From Bacillus sp. FJAT-49736 (GTDB lineage Bacteria; Bacillota; Bacilli; Bacillales; Bacillaceae_C), in the NCBI RefSeq assembly GCF_018343615.1, contig NZ_JAGYPI010000002.1, positions 329,562 to 393,561 of the forward strand: a DNA stretch of 64,000 bases. The letters are read 5' to 3'. The notes under the pieces are model-generated. The model saw only the letters and a program-made list of their open reading frames with translations. It was not told the DNA's origin and ran no database searches. This document shows positions 9,587-18,739 of the stretch, piece by piece (within the stretch, counting starts at the first letter, position 1; every line of letters begins with the position of its first letter). The position numbers were made by a program, and so were the translations under genes.

Positions 9587-10684
9587 ATGAAAAATAGAAA
9601 AAGCATTTTAGGAGTAATTGGCGGGGCATTACTCGTACTACTTTCCAAATTAAAATATCTTATCGTTGTGTTAAAAATTGCTAAGCTTCATACGTTAATT
9701 TCTTTATTAATCAGCGTTGGGGCTTACACATTGCTATACGGATGGAAGTTTGGCGTCGGACTCGTGTATTTGCTGTTTATACATGAAATGGGGCATATGG
9801 TGGCGGCACGCCAAAAAGGAGTTCCAACCACTGCGGCAGTTTTCATTCCGTTTATCGGAGCAGCCGTAGGAATAAAAGAAAAGCCAAAATCTATCAAAGA
9901 TGATGTGTATATTTCATTTATGGGACCGGTTGCCGGTTTATTATCCATCCTACCCTTTTTTGTTCTTTATTACATGACACATGAATTGTTCTGGTTGGCA
10001 TTATTCCAGGTCGGTGCAATGATTAATTTATTCAATCTGATACCAATGATGCCATTAGACGGCGGTCGCATAGCAAAAATGCTTAGCAAAAAATTAATTA
10101 TCATTGGATTGGTTGTCATAGCAATCGCTGCCATTATCAGTCCTGATCCTATTCTTATTTTACTAGTGATTTTTGGAATCTTTCAGGTTTTTGCGATGAA
10201 AAGCGAGGACAGGAGAGAAAAGTATTTTCTTAACCAATCGTTGGAATGGAAGGAAAGAATACAGGAGTGGGAAAAATTAAAAACGGAGTATATGAATCTT
10301 CCAGACGATGCCGAGAAGTTAGCATGGTTAAACGGAGTAATCTACGAATACAAAGGGATTCTTCATTCCACCAATAACGCATTATCCGGAAAGCGCGATC
10401 AAAAATCAGAAGCTATTTACGAGGCAAGAATGCATGCGTATCGAATGATTGTCTCTCAGCTTGAGTCCTTATATGATGGGGATTTGGCTCAAGAACCGAT
10501 CTATTCAGCCCAGGCAGAAGTCGAGCAGCAGCTGCAGAAAATCCATTTCTATAAAAATACAACAAAGAAAGATAAACTGATCGTCTTTATATTCTACCTT
10601 CTGTTAATCTTGATCCTATCGGGCTGCATGGTGTACTCCCTGCAAACCCTAGACCTAGACCAAGCCCGCCAGGTTTTTAGGTAG
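9587..10684 (+). CDS. Site-2-type membrane metalloprotease (M50 family)
   Basis: The start is the ATG at 9587, 6 bases after GAGGAGG, rather than the GTG at 9569; this gives 365 residues. Several transmembrane segments surround HEMGH (the HExxH zinc motif, residue ~68) and NLIPMMPLDGGRI (residue ~155), whose Asp is the third zinc ligand of the S2P family. The last ~150 residues are soluble and partly coiled, followed by a final transmembrane helix (LIVFIFYLLLILILSGCMVY), which is unusual for a SpoIVFB-like core. The substrate is unknown. Confidence 0.85.
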   Translation: MKNRKSILGVIGGALLVLLSKLKYLIVVLKIAKLHTLISLLISVGAYTLLYGWKFGVGLVYLLFIHEMGHMVAARQKGVPTTAAVFIPFIGAAVGIKEKPKSIKDDVYISFMGPVAGLLSILPFFVLYYMTHELFWLALFQVGAMINLFNLIPMMPLDGGRIAKMLSKKLIIIGLVVIAIAAIISPDPILILLVIFGIFQVFAMKSEDRREKYFLNQSLEWKERIQEWEKLKTEYMNLPDDAEKLAWLNGVIYEYKGILHSTNNALSGKRDQKSEAIYEARMHAYRMIVSQLESLYDGDLAQEPIYSAQAEVEQQLQKIHFYKNTTKKDKLIVFIFYLLLILILSGCMVYSLQTLDLDQARQVFR

Positions 10685-10698
10685 ATACATTTGGATGT

Positions 10699-10774
10699 AG
10701 TGCCAGGCATCCTGAGTTCAACTAACCATACGAGTGGACAAATTGCAAATTGTTCACAAAGGGTGCCTGGCACC
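10699..10774. repeat. Paired GGTGCC-type palindromes, possible hairpin between convergent genes
   Basis: AGTGCCAGGCATCC (10699-10712) and GGGTGCCTGGCACC (10761-10774) are each near-palindromes and are also inverted to each other, so the RNA could fold as one long or two short hairpins. They separate the M50 protease from the convergent kinase gene and belong to the family scattered through this window. Confidence 0.6.
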
Positions 10775-10804
10775 AAAACCTATAGTACCAAAACGTATGG
10801 AAAC

Positions 10805-12055
10805 TTAAACATGATTTCTAAATGTGATGCTGATTTTTGTTCCTGCGTTTAGTTGACTGCTATATTTTACTTTACCGTTCATAGATTCGATAATATTCAA
10901 GGAGACGGTGGTGCCAAGGCCTGTACCTTTGTCTTTTGTCGTGTAAAATAATGTTCCAATCCGGGAAAGCTGCGCCTCCGTCATTCCTTTCCCATTATCT
11001 TTAATGACTATTTTTATTTGCCCGCCTTCCTGAGTTAGAGAAACCCATACCTTTCCCCCATTAGGCGTCGCTTCAATTGAATTCTTAATAAGGTTTACAA
11101 GTGCTTGCTTTAACTGATTTTTATCCGCTTGATACTCTACAGCTTCTTCAATATTATGTTCTAATACAACCCCATTTTTTATGGCCATTGATTCCAGTAA
11201 AAAAACAACCTCCGAAACTACTTGATCCATTCTTATATTTTCCGGCTTTTGGAAGGCTTTTGGCTTTGCAAAATTCAAGTAATCACTAATAATACTTTCT
11301 GCCCTTCCCAGCTCGTTTAGTACAATACTCAAATATTCGTAATTATTTCCTTTTTCCTCTTTCTGAATCAGCTGCAGAAACCCCTTTACTACCGTCAAAG
11401 GATTGCGTACCTCATGAGCGATGGAAGCAGCAAGGTCCCCTAAAGTATTCAGCTTTTCTGCACGTTCAATCTCCTTTTTCACTAACCCTCTCTCAATAAT
11501 GGCTTCGTGAAGCCATGAGGCAATTCCAATGCCCAATATTTGAATCAAGCCGAAAATAAAAATGAAGGATATCAGTTTTCTAGTAACAACTTCATCCTGT
11601 AAAAAAAGTTGATGGGAGAACAGAATACATAGTTGAATAACCTCCGGCCAAAATCCCATCAGAATGGCTGACCACATTCGTCTCCGTTTTGGCAGTTTCA
11701 TAAAAAACTTTGCACATATAAAAGGGACAATGGCGGTACCCAAAACGCTGGCAAAACCGATTAAGAGAGTATCCCCTCCTACATACACCCTCGTAATAAA
11801 AATACTAAAGAAAGTTATCCCCCCGGCTAATGGTCCTCCATATATAATCGATAAAATAAGTGGTATATACCGAAGGTCCCAATAAAGACCATAACCAGTA
11901 TAGGTGCATAATAAACAAAGTGCACCTGAAATACCATAAAGAATTCCGATTATATATGGGGATTTGCCGAGCTTCCGATTTTCAAAAATCATACTGTAGA
12001 TAAGCACCGGCGCTAAAATAATGAGTACATGTAGAAGCAATTTTTCTGCGAGCAT
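10805..12055 (-). CDS. KinB-like membrane sensor histidine kinase (orphan)
   Basis: Residues 1-185 hold about six membrane helices and no large external loop, as in KinB and 5TMR-LYT sensors. The HisKA box is SIAHEVRNPLTVVKGFLQLI, with the phosphorylated His at ~214. The ATPase domain follows with N box LIKNSIEATPNGG, G1 DNGKGM and G2 GTGLGTTVSLNIIES. At 416 residues it is close to KinB (428). No response regulator gene is adjacent, typical for kinases feeding the Spo0 phosphorelay. A role in sporulation or biofilm entry is inferred from similarity. Confidence 0.85.
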   Translation of the reverse strand: MLAEKLLLHVLIILAPVLIYSMIFENRKLGKSPYIIGILYGISGALCLLCTYTGYGLYWDLRYIPLILSIIYGGPLAGGITFFSIFITRVYVGGDTLLIGFASVLGTAIVPFICAKFFMKLPKRRRMWSAILMGFWPEVIQLCILFSHQLFLQDEVVTRKLISFIFIFGLIQILGIGIASWLHEAIIERGLVKKEIERAEKLNTLGDLAASIAHEVRNPLTVVKGFLQLIQKEEKGNNYEYLSIVLNELGRAESIISDYLNFAKPKAFQKPENIRMDQVVSEVVFLLESMAIKNGVVLEHNIEEAVEYQADKNQLKQALVNLIKNSIEATPNGGKVWVSLTQEGGQIKIVIKDNGKGMTEAQLSRIGTLFYTTKDKGTGLGTTVSLNIIESMNGKVKYSSQLNAGTKISITFRNHV

Positions 12056-12251
12056 ACAATGTTTTACCTCATGATCCTGAGTTTTTTATTAAAGTAATTC
12101 GACTATTTTTACAAATATCCTTCAACATAAAGCAAAATACCTAAGACCTTTTTCGGATATATTATTGGCAAATTTTACACATAGAATATAAATCTACCGT
12201 TTTATAAAATAATTAGTATATTAATAGCTTTTCAAAATAAAGGAGAAAAAA

Positions 12252-14561
12252 ATGCGTATAAAAAAATGGCTGGCGCTTGTCCTATTAGCCTTTCTTACAC
12301 TAGCGACCATACCCAATTATTCAAAGGTTTTTGCAGAAAATGATGTAACACCCTTAAAGCTCATCAAAACTTCTCTTAATCAAACAGAAGTAAAAATTGG
12401 TGACACGATCGTCATGACCTTCGAAGTAGCACCCGATCTGGAATCTGGGCCAAATGAAGAAAGTGATAGTACTTTAATACAATTAAGTAATCCTTCCGGA
12501 AAAAAAATTCTCACCATGATGAAGTATATTGGGAACAATAAATATGAATTTCGCTGGAAGGTAGACAATACAATGCAAAATGGTGAGTGGTCTGTTGCCT
12601 ATGCGGAGCTTTCCGATAATGCAGGAAATATAAGTAGATATTATGGTTCCGACTCCCTCCTACAAAAATTAAAATTTACGGTCCTTAATGGAATTAGTGA
12701 TGTTACACCTCCCAAGCTTACAGATGTAAAGGTTTTAACCCCTAATGTGAAGGCGAATGGAGAAGCGAAACTAGTACTTACTATTTATGATGAAAGTCCA
12801 AACGTAACGGGACTTGTCAGCATCAGACATAAAAAGACAGATACCTATCTAAGCGGGCCGCTATCGTATAATAAAAACACGAAGCAGTATGAAGCGATTA
12901 TTCCAATACCACCAAACGCAAAAAATGGAGTATGGGAATTCGATTATGCAGATTTGGCTGATAAGTTTGGCAATGAGAAAATGTATTTTATCACAAAAGA
13001 ACCATCCTTGGCTGGAAGAACACTCCAAGTTACAGGCGGATCTAACGATTTTACACCTCCAATTTTTCATTCCGTAAAATTGTCTGAGACCAATGTGTAT
13101 CCCGGAAACAGCTTCACTGCATATGTAAATGCCGAGGATAAAGAAAGCGGAATTGACCGTGTAAACATATCCTTTCATCATATAGGCACAGAGAACAATT
13201 TTTGGAGCCCTATGGAGCAGGTAGGAAATTCAAATATGTATAAGGCGGATTTTCCCATTTCTCTTAGTCAAATGAGCGGGGACTATTATATTGATCAAAT
13301 TGATATTACCGATAAGGATGGTAATATTCGTTTTGTTCACCCTAGCCTTACGGATGAACAATTTCCGACGCTGACAATCCTCCCTTTTTTCACCGGTGTC
13401 AATTCAATGGATATCATGCGGGGAACATCCTTTGACCCACTTGAAGGTATCAAGGCATATTCTCCAACGGAAGGGGATCTAACGGATAAAATTCAAACAG
13501 CAGGAAATGTAGATACAAACGAGAACGGCTTATATTTAATCACTTATTCTGTCCAAAGCCATACACAAAACTATACTTACAAAAATTATCGCTGGATTAC
13601 CGTTAACGATACTGTTTCCACTGAAAATACGGATGACAACGATGCACTCTTTTTTAATACAAATGTCAAAGTAGGAGTTCCAACAAACCAAACAGTAAGT
13701 CTGATTGACAGCAATAACAAAGTAACAGCCTTGAAGAAAAATTTTAGCATCTCTAGTGAAGGAAAGTATGCTGTTTCCTACTCTACCTCCAAAGATACTA
13801 AAAAAGAGCAAATTCGTTTTGTCGTTGATAAAACAGCTCCTTTTACACCGACAATCAATACGGTTACTCAAAACTCAACCACTGTAACCGGAAAAGCGGA
13901 AGCAGGCACTACAACAAGACTTGTCATCAATGGCAAGTATCTGAAAAAGGTTAAAGTGAATGCAAAAGGAGTCTATTCCTTTTCCATTCCTAAGCTAGAA
14001 ATCAATACGGTAATCAAAGTAAATGCTACTGACATGGCAGGCAATACAAGCAATTGGAAAACAACAAAGGTCGTCTATGCGCCAACTCTAAATCCGGTTA
14101 GCAATAAATCAACTTCACTTTCCGGAAAAACATTGCCATATGAAACAATCAAATTATATATTGACGGTAAATATATTAAGAGCATCAAGGCAAATGGAAA
14201 AGGTAATTTCAAAGCAACGATTAGCAGGCAGCGAGCCGGAAAAGAAATCAAAATTGTTTCCATTAACAAATTACAGCAAGCAAGTCCTGCAGTAACTACA
14301 AAGGTACTAGATAAAATCCCTCCAGTAGCACCTATTATAAACAAGGTAACAAGCAAATCTACTTCCTTAACTGGAAAAGGGGAAAACTACTGTACCCTGT
14401 ATGTCTATCGTAATACATCACTTCTTGGAAAAACAAAAGTGGGAAAAAGCGGCTTATTTAAATTAGGAATTCCAAAACAAAAAAAAGGCACGGTTTTACG
14501 CGCCTACCTAATCGACCCATCCGCCAACCAAAGCAAACAAATAACAATAAAAGTACAATAG
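12252..14561 (+). CDS. Large secreted protein with Ig-like and DUF5011-type domains
   Basis: The 769-residue protein starts after AAAGGAG, with a signal peptide cleaved near KVFAEN. Three ~110-residue N-terminal segments repeat a DVTPP..L.. pattern (residues ~155, ~265) typical of Ig-like folds. Residues ~395-450 (SFDPLEGIKAYSPTEGDLT, GLYLITYSV) match the DUF5011 Ig-like domain. The last ~250 residues are three Big_6-type modules like those in the proteins at 2119 and 27329. No enzyme motif and no LPXTG signal were seen. It may be a surface structural or adhesive protein. Confidence 0.8.
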   Translation: MRIKKWLALVLLAFLTLATIPNYSKVFAENDVTPLKLIKTSLNQTEVKIGDTIVMTFEVAPDLESGPNEESDSTLIQLSNPSGKKILTMMKYIGNNKYEFRWKVDNTMQNGEWSVAYAELSDNAGNISRYYGSDSLLQKLKFTVLNGISDVTPPKLTDVKVLTPNVKANGEAKLVLTIYDESPNVTGLVSIRHKKTDTYLSGPLSYNKNTKQYEAIIPIPPNAKNGVWEFDYADLADKFGNEKMYFITKEPSLAGRTLQVTGGSNDFTPPIFHSVKLSETNVYPGNSFTAYVNAEDKESGIDRVNISFHHIGTENNFWSPMEQVGNSNMYKADFPISLSQMSGDYYIDQIDITDKDGNIRFVHPSLTDEQFPTLTILPFFTGVNSMDIMRGTSFDPLEGIKAYSPTEGDLTDKIQTAGNVDTNENGLYLITYSVQSHTQNYTYKNYRWITVNDTVSTENTDDNDALFFNTNVKVGVPTNQTVSLIDSNNKVTALKKNFSISSEGKYAVSYSTSKDTKKEQIRFVVDKTAPFTPTINTVTQNSTTVTGKAEAGTTTRLVINGKYLKKVKVNAKGVYSFSIPKLEINTVIKVNATDMAGNTSNWKTTKVVYAPTLNPVSNKSTSLSGKTLPYETIKLYIDGKYIKSIKANGKGNFKATISRQRAGKEIKIVSINKLQQASPAVTTKVLDKIPPVAPIINKVTSKSTSLTGKGENYCTLYVYRNTSLLGKTKVGKSGLFKLGIPKQKKGTVLRAYLIDPSANQSKQITIKVQ

Positions 14562-14576
14562 TGGTGCCAGGCACCA
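14562..14576. repeat. Perfect GGTGCC-type palindrome
   Basis: TGGTGCCAGGCACCA is a perfect 7-bp dyad around a central A and begins right after the stop codon of the preceding gene. Confidence 0.65.
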
Positions 14577-14635
14577 TATTCAAAGCATCGCTTAAGCTGT
14601 GATCGATGAGATTTTTCATGTTTCTGTATTTTACC

Positions 14636-14713
14636 GGACACACACATTCCGTTATTTAATGAAATTCACATAATTTCAGCTGGATTTTGCCATAATAACG
14701 GAACTTGGTGTCC
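14636..14713. repeat. Short GGAC/GTTCCG dispersed element (copy C)
   Basis: A 78-bp element begins GGACACACACATTCCGTTATT and ends AATAACGGAACTTGGTGTCC, so its ends are inverted repeats of about 20 bases (written here in runs of 20 or so). It resembles the ends of the longer copies at 33401-34861 and 38065-38241. It has no coding capacity and could fold into a long hairpin. Confidence 0.7.
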
Positions 14714-14890
14714 TTTTAATTCCTAAAAACACCACTTTTGTCACAAAGAACGGAAAGTATTTCCGCAACCGTTCCACATAAATAGCATCCCTATTAGCAA
14801 ACTCTAACTACAAGAGAACAAAAACCATTGTGACTAGTACTTTTTTATACAACCCAGTTTCTAAACTACTTGGTCTAACAAATTTGATAT

Positions 14891-14922
14891 AAGCCTAAAT
14901 CCATAGTGATTTAGGCTTTTTA
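14891..14922 (+). terminator. Rho-independent terminator
   Basis: AAGCCTAAATC (14891-14901) pairs with GATTTAGGCTT (14908-14918), followed by TTTTT. It lies between convergent genes, about 330 bases after the secreted Ig-like gene. The intervening stretch holds only repeats. Confidence 0.8.
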
Positions 14923-14971
14923 AATGAATGTAATATTTCTCTGCCAAAATCATTGGCAATTGTCCCATTTT

Positions 14972-15940
14972 TTATGCAATCTCTCTCCTGCTATTCCCAT
15001 TTATACGAAAATACCTATCTATCACAAATCCAAAAAAAGATGCCAGGACTTGCTGAAACAGCATCGAAATAATAACAGGGGTGGCAACACTCGGATGAAA
15101 ATACGTAACTGCGATTACAGCGCCTGCACTGATATTCCTCATTCCACCCAAAAAGGTTAAAGCAACCGTTGTTTCATTATCCCTCCTAAGCAATCTGCCA
15201 ATTAGGAACGAAAATAGATAACCGGTAAAAGCAATTAGCAACACAACCGCGCCAATACCGAACAGCTTTAAACTAATATGTTTTAAATGCGGAGCAATGA
15301 CTGCGCCATTCAGCATTACTACAAGTCCAAGACATACCTTTGAAAAAGGAGCGAGTTTTGTTCCCAAAGTATCCTTGATTCTTCCTTTAGTTATTTGATT
15401 TAAAAGCATTGCGAGAATGGACGGCGCTACTACCATTTCAAAGAGCCCCTTCATAATGCCGAGAGTGTTCAACTCTACCCTCTGCCCCACAAAAATGGAA
15501 AGCGTATAAGGCACAATAAATGGCGACAAAAACGTATCTATTAAAATAAGGGACAAAGTTAATGCCATATTCCCTCTATAAATGGAAACCCAAATAACAC
15601 TCGTAACACCTGTCGGGATAACCATGCCCAATATTAGCCCGGTCATGGTATAAGAATCCCCATGGAAAAAGACATGCCCCATTCCCCAAGCCCATATCGG
15701 CATCACAATATGTAAAATTAGAAGTGCAATAATAATCGAAAATGGATGGGTCATTACCTTCTTCAATGAATGGAAATTGGATCCAAGGCTTCCTGCAAAG
15801 GTCATAAAAGCAAAAATCCATGGGATCAAGAAGGAAAAATCCTTCAAATACACCGATAATAATACTCCGAGAATAACACTAATTGGTGTAATAAAAGGCA
15901 TCCATTTCTCAAGCCGTTTATTCATAATAGCTAACAACAA
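14972..15940 (-). CDS. BASS-family transporter (bile acid:sodium symporter type)
   Basis: About ten hydrophobic helices span ~322 residues. The pattern LGMVIPTGVTSVIWVSIYRGNMALTLSLILIDTFLSPF and TFLGGMRNISAGAVIAVTYF (paired discontinuous helices with GMRN) marks the BASS superfamily, whose members move organic anions or arsenite with sodium. The ATG at 15946 touches the GGAG motif, so the TTG two codons later, 6 bases from AGGAG, is the better start; Met at 15925 is another option. The substrate is unknown. Confidence 0.8.
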   Translation of the reverse strand: MLLAIMNKRLEKWMPFITPISVILGVLLSVYLKDFSFLIPWIFAFMTFAGSLGSNFHSLKKVMTHPFSIIIALLILHIVMPIWAWGMGHVFFHGDSYTMTGLILGMVIPTGVTSVIWVSIYRGNMALTLSLILIDTFLSPFIVPYTLSIFVGQRVELNTLGIMKGLFEMVVAPSILAMLLNQITKGRIKDTLGTKLAPFSKVCLGLVVMLNGAVIAPHLKHISLKLFGIGAVVLLIAFTGYLFSFLIGRLLRRDNETTVALTFLGGMRNISAGAVIAVTYFHPSVATPVIISMLFQQVLASFFGFVIDRYFRINGNSRREIA

Positions 15941-16191
15941 TAACATCTCCTACATTCATGGTGTAAAAACAAAGACGCATTTTTCCTCCCTTCCATTTTA
16001 TCAAAATTGCTGCAGCCTATATAAAATATCTTTGATCCTGGAGTATTCCTCTTATCAAGTTACAAACTTCACCAGTAACTACTCACTATTTGTCAAAAGC
16101 GATAACTATTTGACTAATGATTATCATTGTACACAGGAAAACACTGTTATAGTATTTAGTGGAAAAGGACCGAATGATGGGGAGGATATAT

Positions 16192-16899
16192 ATGAAAAAT
16201 AAAGCTTTTCAAGTTTTAATATCATTTTTTCTAACCATAATTGTATTTGCCCCATTACATGAAACGAGTGCGGCAACAAAGACAGGTGTCGTTGACATGG
16301 AGAGTGGAGTCCTTAATGTTAGAAGTGGACCCGGGATTCATTATCCAAAAGTCGGTTCGTTAAAATACAAAGAAAAAGTTGCTGTCTACTCCGTAAAAAG
16401 AGGATGGGTTCAGATCAAATATGGCCACACAAAGGGCTATGTTTCAGATAAATATCTAAGAATTTATACCCCGATATCCGCTACTGAAGCAAAAAAGATT
16501 ACCGACAAGGCAATGTTAATGGAAAGAAAAACTTGGGAGGAAAATTACACGAAATCACAAATTTATTCTATAATGGCACCCGGATTTACTAAAACATATA
16601 TCGATAAATACTTTAAACAACAGTTTAGAACAGCTGGGAAGGATCGCAAAGGAAACCAGCTTTATCATATTATTGAAACAGAAATTTGGGGATTGGCACT
16701 TTATCCAATGGATTGGAAGCCAGAGTATGAACCGAAAAAGCCAACGGTTACACACTACTTTAAAAGCGGGAAAGAATATCTATACGTTTCTCAATACCAT
16801 CTAAATGAAGAAACGGGCAATAAGACGACCACCATCTGTTTCATTAAAAAGGGATCCAAGTGGCTATTATTTGATCATCAAGTAAAATACTCTCCTTAA
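16192..16899 (+). CDS. Secreted SH3-domain protein
   Basis: The start is the ATG at 16192, after GGGGAGGATAT; upstream in-frame codons lack a site. The 235-residue protein has a signal peptide cleaved near TSAAT, then a bacterial SH3 domain at ~28-90 (LNVRSGPGIHYPKVGSLKYKEKVAVY, WVQIKYGHTKGYVSDKYL), which binds cell wall peptides. The rest (~95-235) is a mixed alpha/beta domain with no clear family. A wall-associated role is inferred. Confidence 0.8.
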   Translation: MKNKAFQVLISFFLTIIVFAPLHETSAATKTGVVDMESGVLNVRSGPGIHYPKVGSLKYKEKVAVYSVKRGWVQIKYGHTKGYVSDKYLRIYTPISATEAKKITDKAMLMERKTWEENYTKSQIYSIMAPGFTKTYIDKYFKQQFRTAGKDRKGNQLYHIIETEIWGLALYPMDWKPEYEPKKPTVTHYFKSGKEYLYVSQYHLNEETGNKTTTICFIKKGSKWLLFDHQVKYSP

Positions 16900-16940
16900 T
16901 AAAATGGGCACAGAATAATTGGTGCATTAAATTTGGGCAT

Positions 16941-16984
16941 ATGGTGCCGGGCACCCTTCGGTAAACCTCTGTGCCCGGCACCAT
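16941..16984. repeat. GGTGCC-type inverted repeat forming a hairpin between convergent genes
   Basis: ATGGTGCCGGGCAC (16941-16954) pairs perfectly with GTGCCCGGCACCAT (16971-16984), leaving a 16-base loop. No U-tract follows on either strand, but the GC-rich stem sits exactly between two convergent genes. Confidence 0.7.
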
Positions 16985-16996
16985 GATCATTCAATC

Positions 16997-18736
16997 CTAC
17001 AAAGCATAATCGAAGCAGACAAGGCTCTCGAATATTTCCGGTGTGAGGCGGGAGGTAGAGAGAATACCACGGTCAGGAGAATGTTCAAAGCATTTAGTTA
17101 CCCAATTTTCCGCCGCGTAAAACCTTCTTTTATCTCCCGTGATCCCGATATCATATTGCGCTTCCTCCAGAAGATGAGCTGCTGTAAAAACATCATACAT
17201 AAAATCAGCGAGTTTTTTAGCGACCGCATTTTGAGCGTCTATATCCTGTTTGAGGGCATGCTCCATAAGACTTTCCGTTCGCATAACCTCTTTCATAACC
17301 TTCTCTTTTATAGATAAAAGCTCCGGCTGATTAATTTTCTGAAGTGTTTGTAAAAGTTCTTCTACAAACGGAACTCCACCGCCTTTTTGAAGCAGTTTCA
17401 TCACCTCTAATGATTGAATGTTGGCCGTTCCCTCCCACACCGGGTTCACAATCGCATCCCGAAGCAATCTTGGTGTTACATATTCCTCTATATATCCATT
17501 TCCGCCATGGAGCTCAAGAGCATCCTTTGCCGCTGACACACCAAGCTCACTGCAGCGGTATTTTGCTAGTGATAGCAAAATTCTCAAAAGCGTATAATCT
17601 TTTTCCGAATGATTTCCGTACGTATGAACATGGTCAAATAAACGAATCATTTGTACGGTGATTGTCCACCCTGCCTCAATTTCTGTTATCATATTCGCCA
17701 GCGTTTCCTGAACCATTGGGAAGCGATTAATAGTTTGACCAAATGCATTTCGATGACTTGTGTAAATAGCTGCCTCTAAAAACGCTCGTCTGGCAATTCC
17801 AAGTCCGGCAATAGCAGTCCCAAGCCTCGAGACATTCAATGCTTCCGCCATATATTTGAATCCGTGATCCTCTTCCCCAATGAGATACCCCACAGCCTCT
17901 TGTAAAATTAACTCCCCACAGGGAACCGCTCTTACGCCCAATTTATCCTTTAATCTGCGGATGGTTACACGATTTCTCGTACCATCCGGAAGTGTCCTCG
18001 GTACCAAGAAAAGACCAAGGCCACGTGTCGATGGCTTATCATTTACTCGAGCCAAAGTAATGGCTACTTCTGCATCACAATTGCTGGCAAACCACTTTTC
18101 CCCTGTTAAAAGATAGTGATTCCCTTGTTTTACAGCCTTCGTTTCCGTAGCCCCAACATCTGAACCGCCTTGAATTTCGGTCAAGAAGGTTGCACCTTGC
18201 GCGTGCAGCTCCGGATCTGTAGAGGCTAGACGCGTAAGATACTCTCTTTTTTGTTGCACCGAACCAAACTTTTCAAGAACGAAGGCAGCAGATTGCGAAA
18301 GACCTACCGGACAGGTAAAACCAGTTTCTGCTTCACACAGTAAATATAGCAAAATAGAATTCACCATAAACGGGATTTTTTCCGGTGCGTCCTCGTCATA
18401 ACGAAGCGAAACTACCCCTGTTCCAAACCCATCTTTTACCGTTTGCAAATACCCTTCGTTATACCATATCTCATTTATTTCCTCACCTTTTCGGTTGTAG
18501 CGTACTAGCTTAGGAGCACCATCTCGATCTGAATAAACCGCTCTTTTATCAATTTCCCCCGCGGCTATCTTCCCAGTCTTTTCGAATACAGGCTCCACAT
18601 ATTCCAAAATGGCTTTCGATAAATAACGGCGGGCATAACGGGTTAAAATCGGATCGTCACTATACCAGTTAGCTTCATTCCCGCTTTCCCATTTTTCATA
18701 ATGCAGTTTTGTACTATCTTTTATACTTTTTGACAC
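16997..18736 (-). CDS. Acyl-CoA dehydrogenase, AidB-like
   Basis: The 579-residue protein is longer than housekeeping acyl-CoA dehydrogenases (~380) and resembles the AidB branch, with an extra N-terminal region. Flavin and substrate blocks are visible: ATFLTEIQGGSDVGATET, YLLTGEKWFASNCDAEVAITLARV, LGIARRAFLEAAIYTSHR and LELHGGNGYIEEYVTPRLLRDA. It lies 3 bases after the acyl-CoA synthetase gene and belongs to the MerR-controlled operon. It probably oxidises the CoA ester made by that synthetase. Confidence 0.88.
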   Translation of the reverse strand: MSKSIKDSTKLHYEKWESGNEANWYSDDPILTRYARRYLSKAILEYVEPVFEKTGKIAAGEIDKRAVYSDRDGAPKLVRYNRKGEEINEIWYNEGYLQTVKDGFGTGVVSLRYDEDAPEKIPFMVNSILLYLLCEAETGFTCPVGLSQSAAFVLEKFGSVQQKREYLTRLASTDPELHAQGATFLTEIQGGSDVGATETKAVKQGNHYLLTGEKWFASNCDAEVAITLARVNDKPSTRGLGLFLVPRTLPDGTRNRVTIRRLKDKLGVRAVPCGELILQEAVGYLIGEEDHGFKYMAEALNVSRLGTAIAGLGIARRAFLEAAIYTSHRNAFGQTINRFPMVQETLANMITEIEAGWTITVQMIRLFDHVHTYGNHSEKDYTLLRILLSLAKYRCSELGVSAAKDALELHGGNGYIEEYVTPRLLRDAIVNPVWEGTANIQSLEVMKLLQKGGGVPFVEELLQTLQKINQPELLSIKEKVMKEVMRTESLMEHALKQDIDAQNAVAKKLADFMYDVFTAAHLLEEAQYDIGITGDKRRFYAAENWVTKCFEHSPDRGILSTSRLTPEIFESLVCFDYAL

Positions 18737-18739
18737 CAG

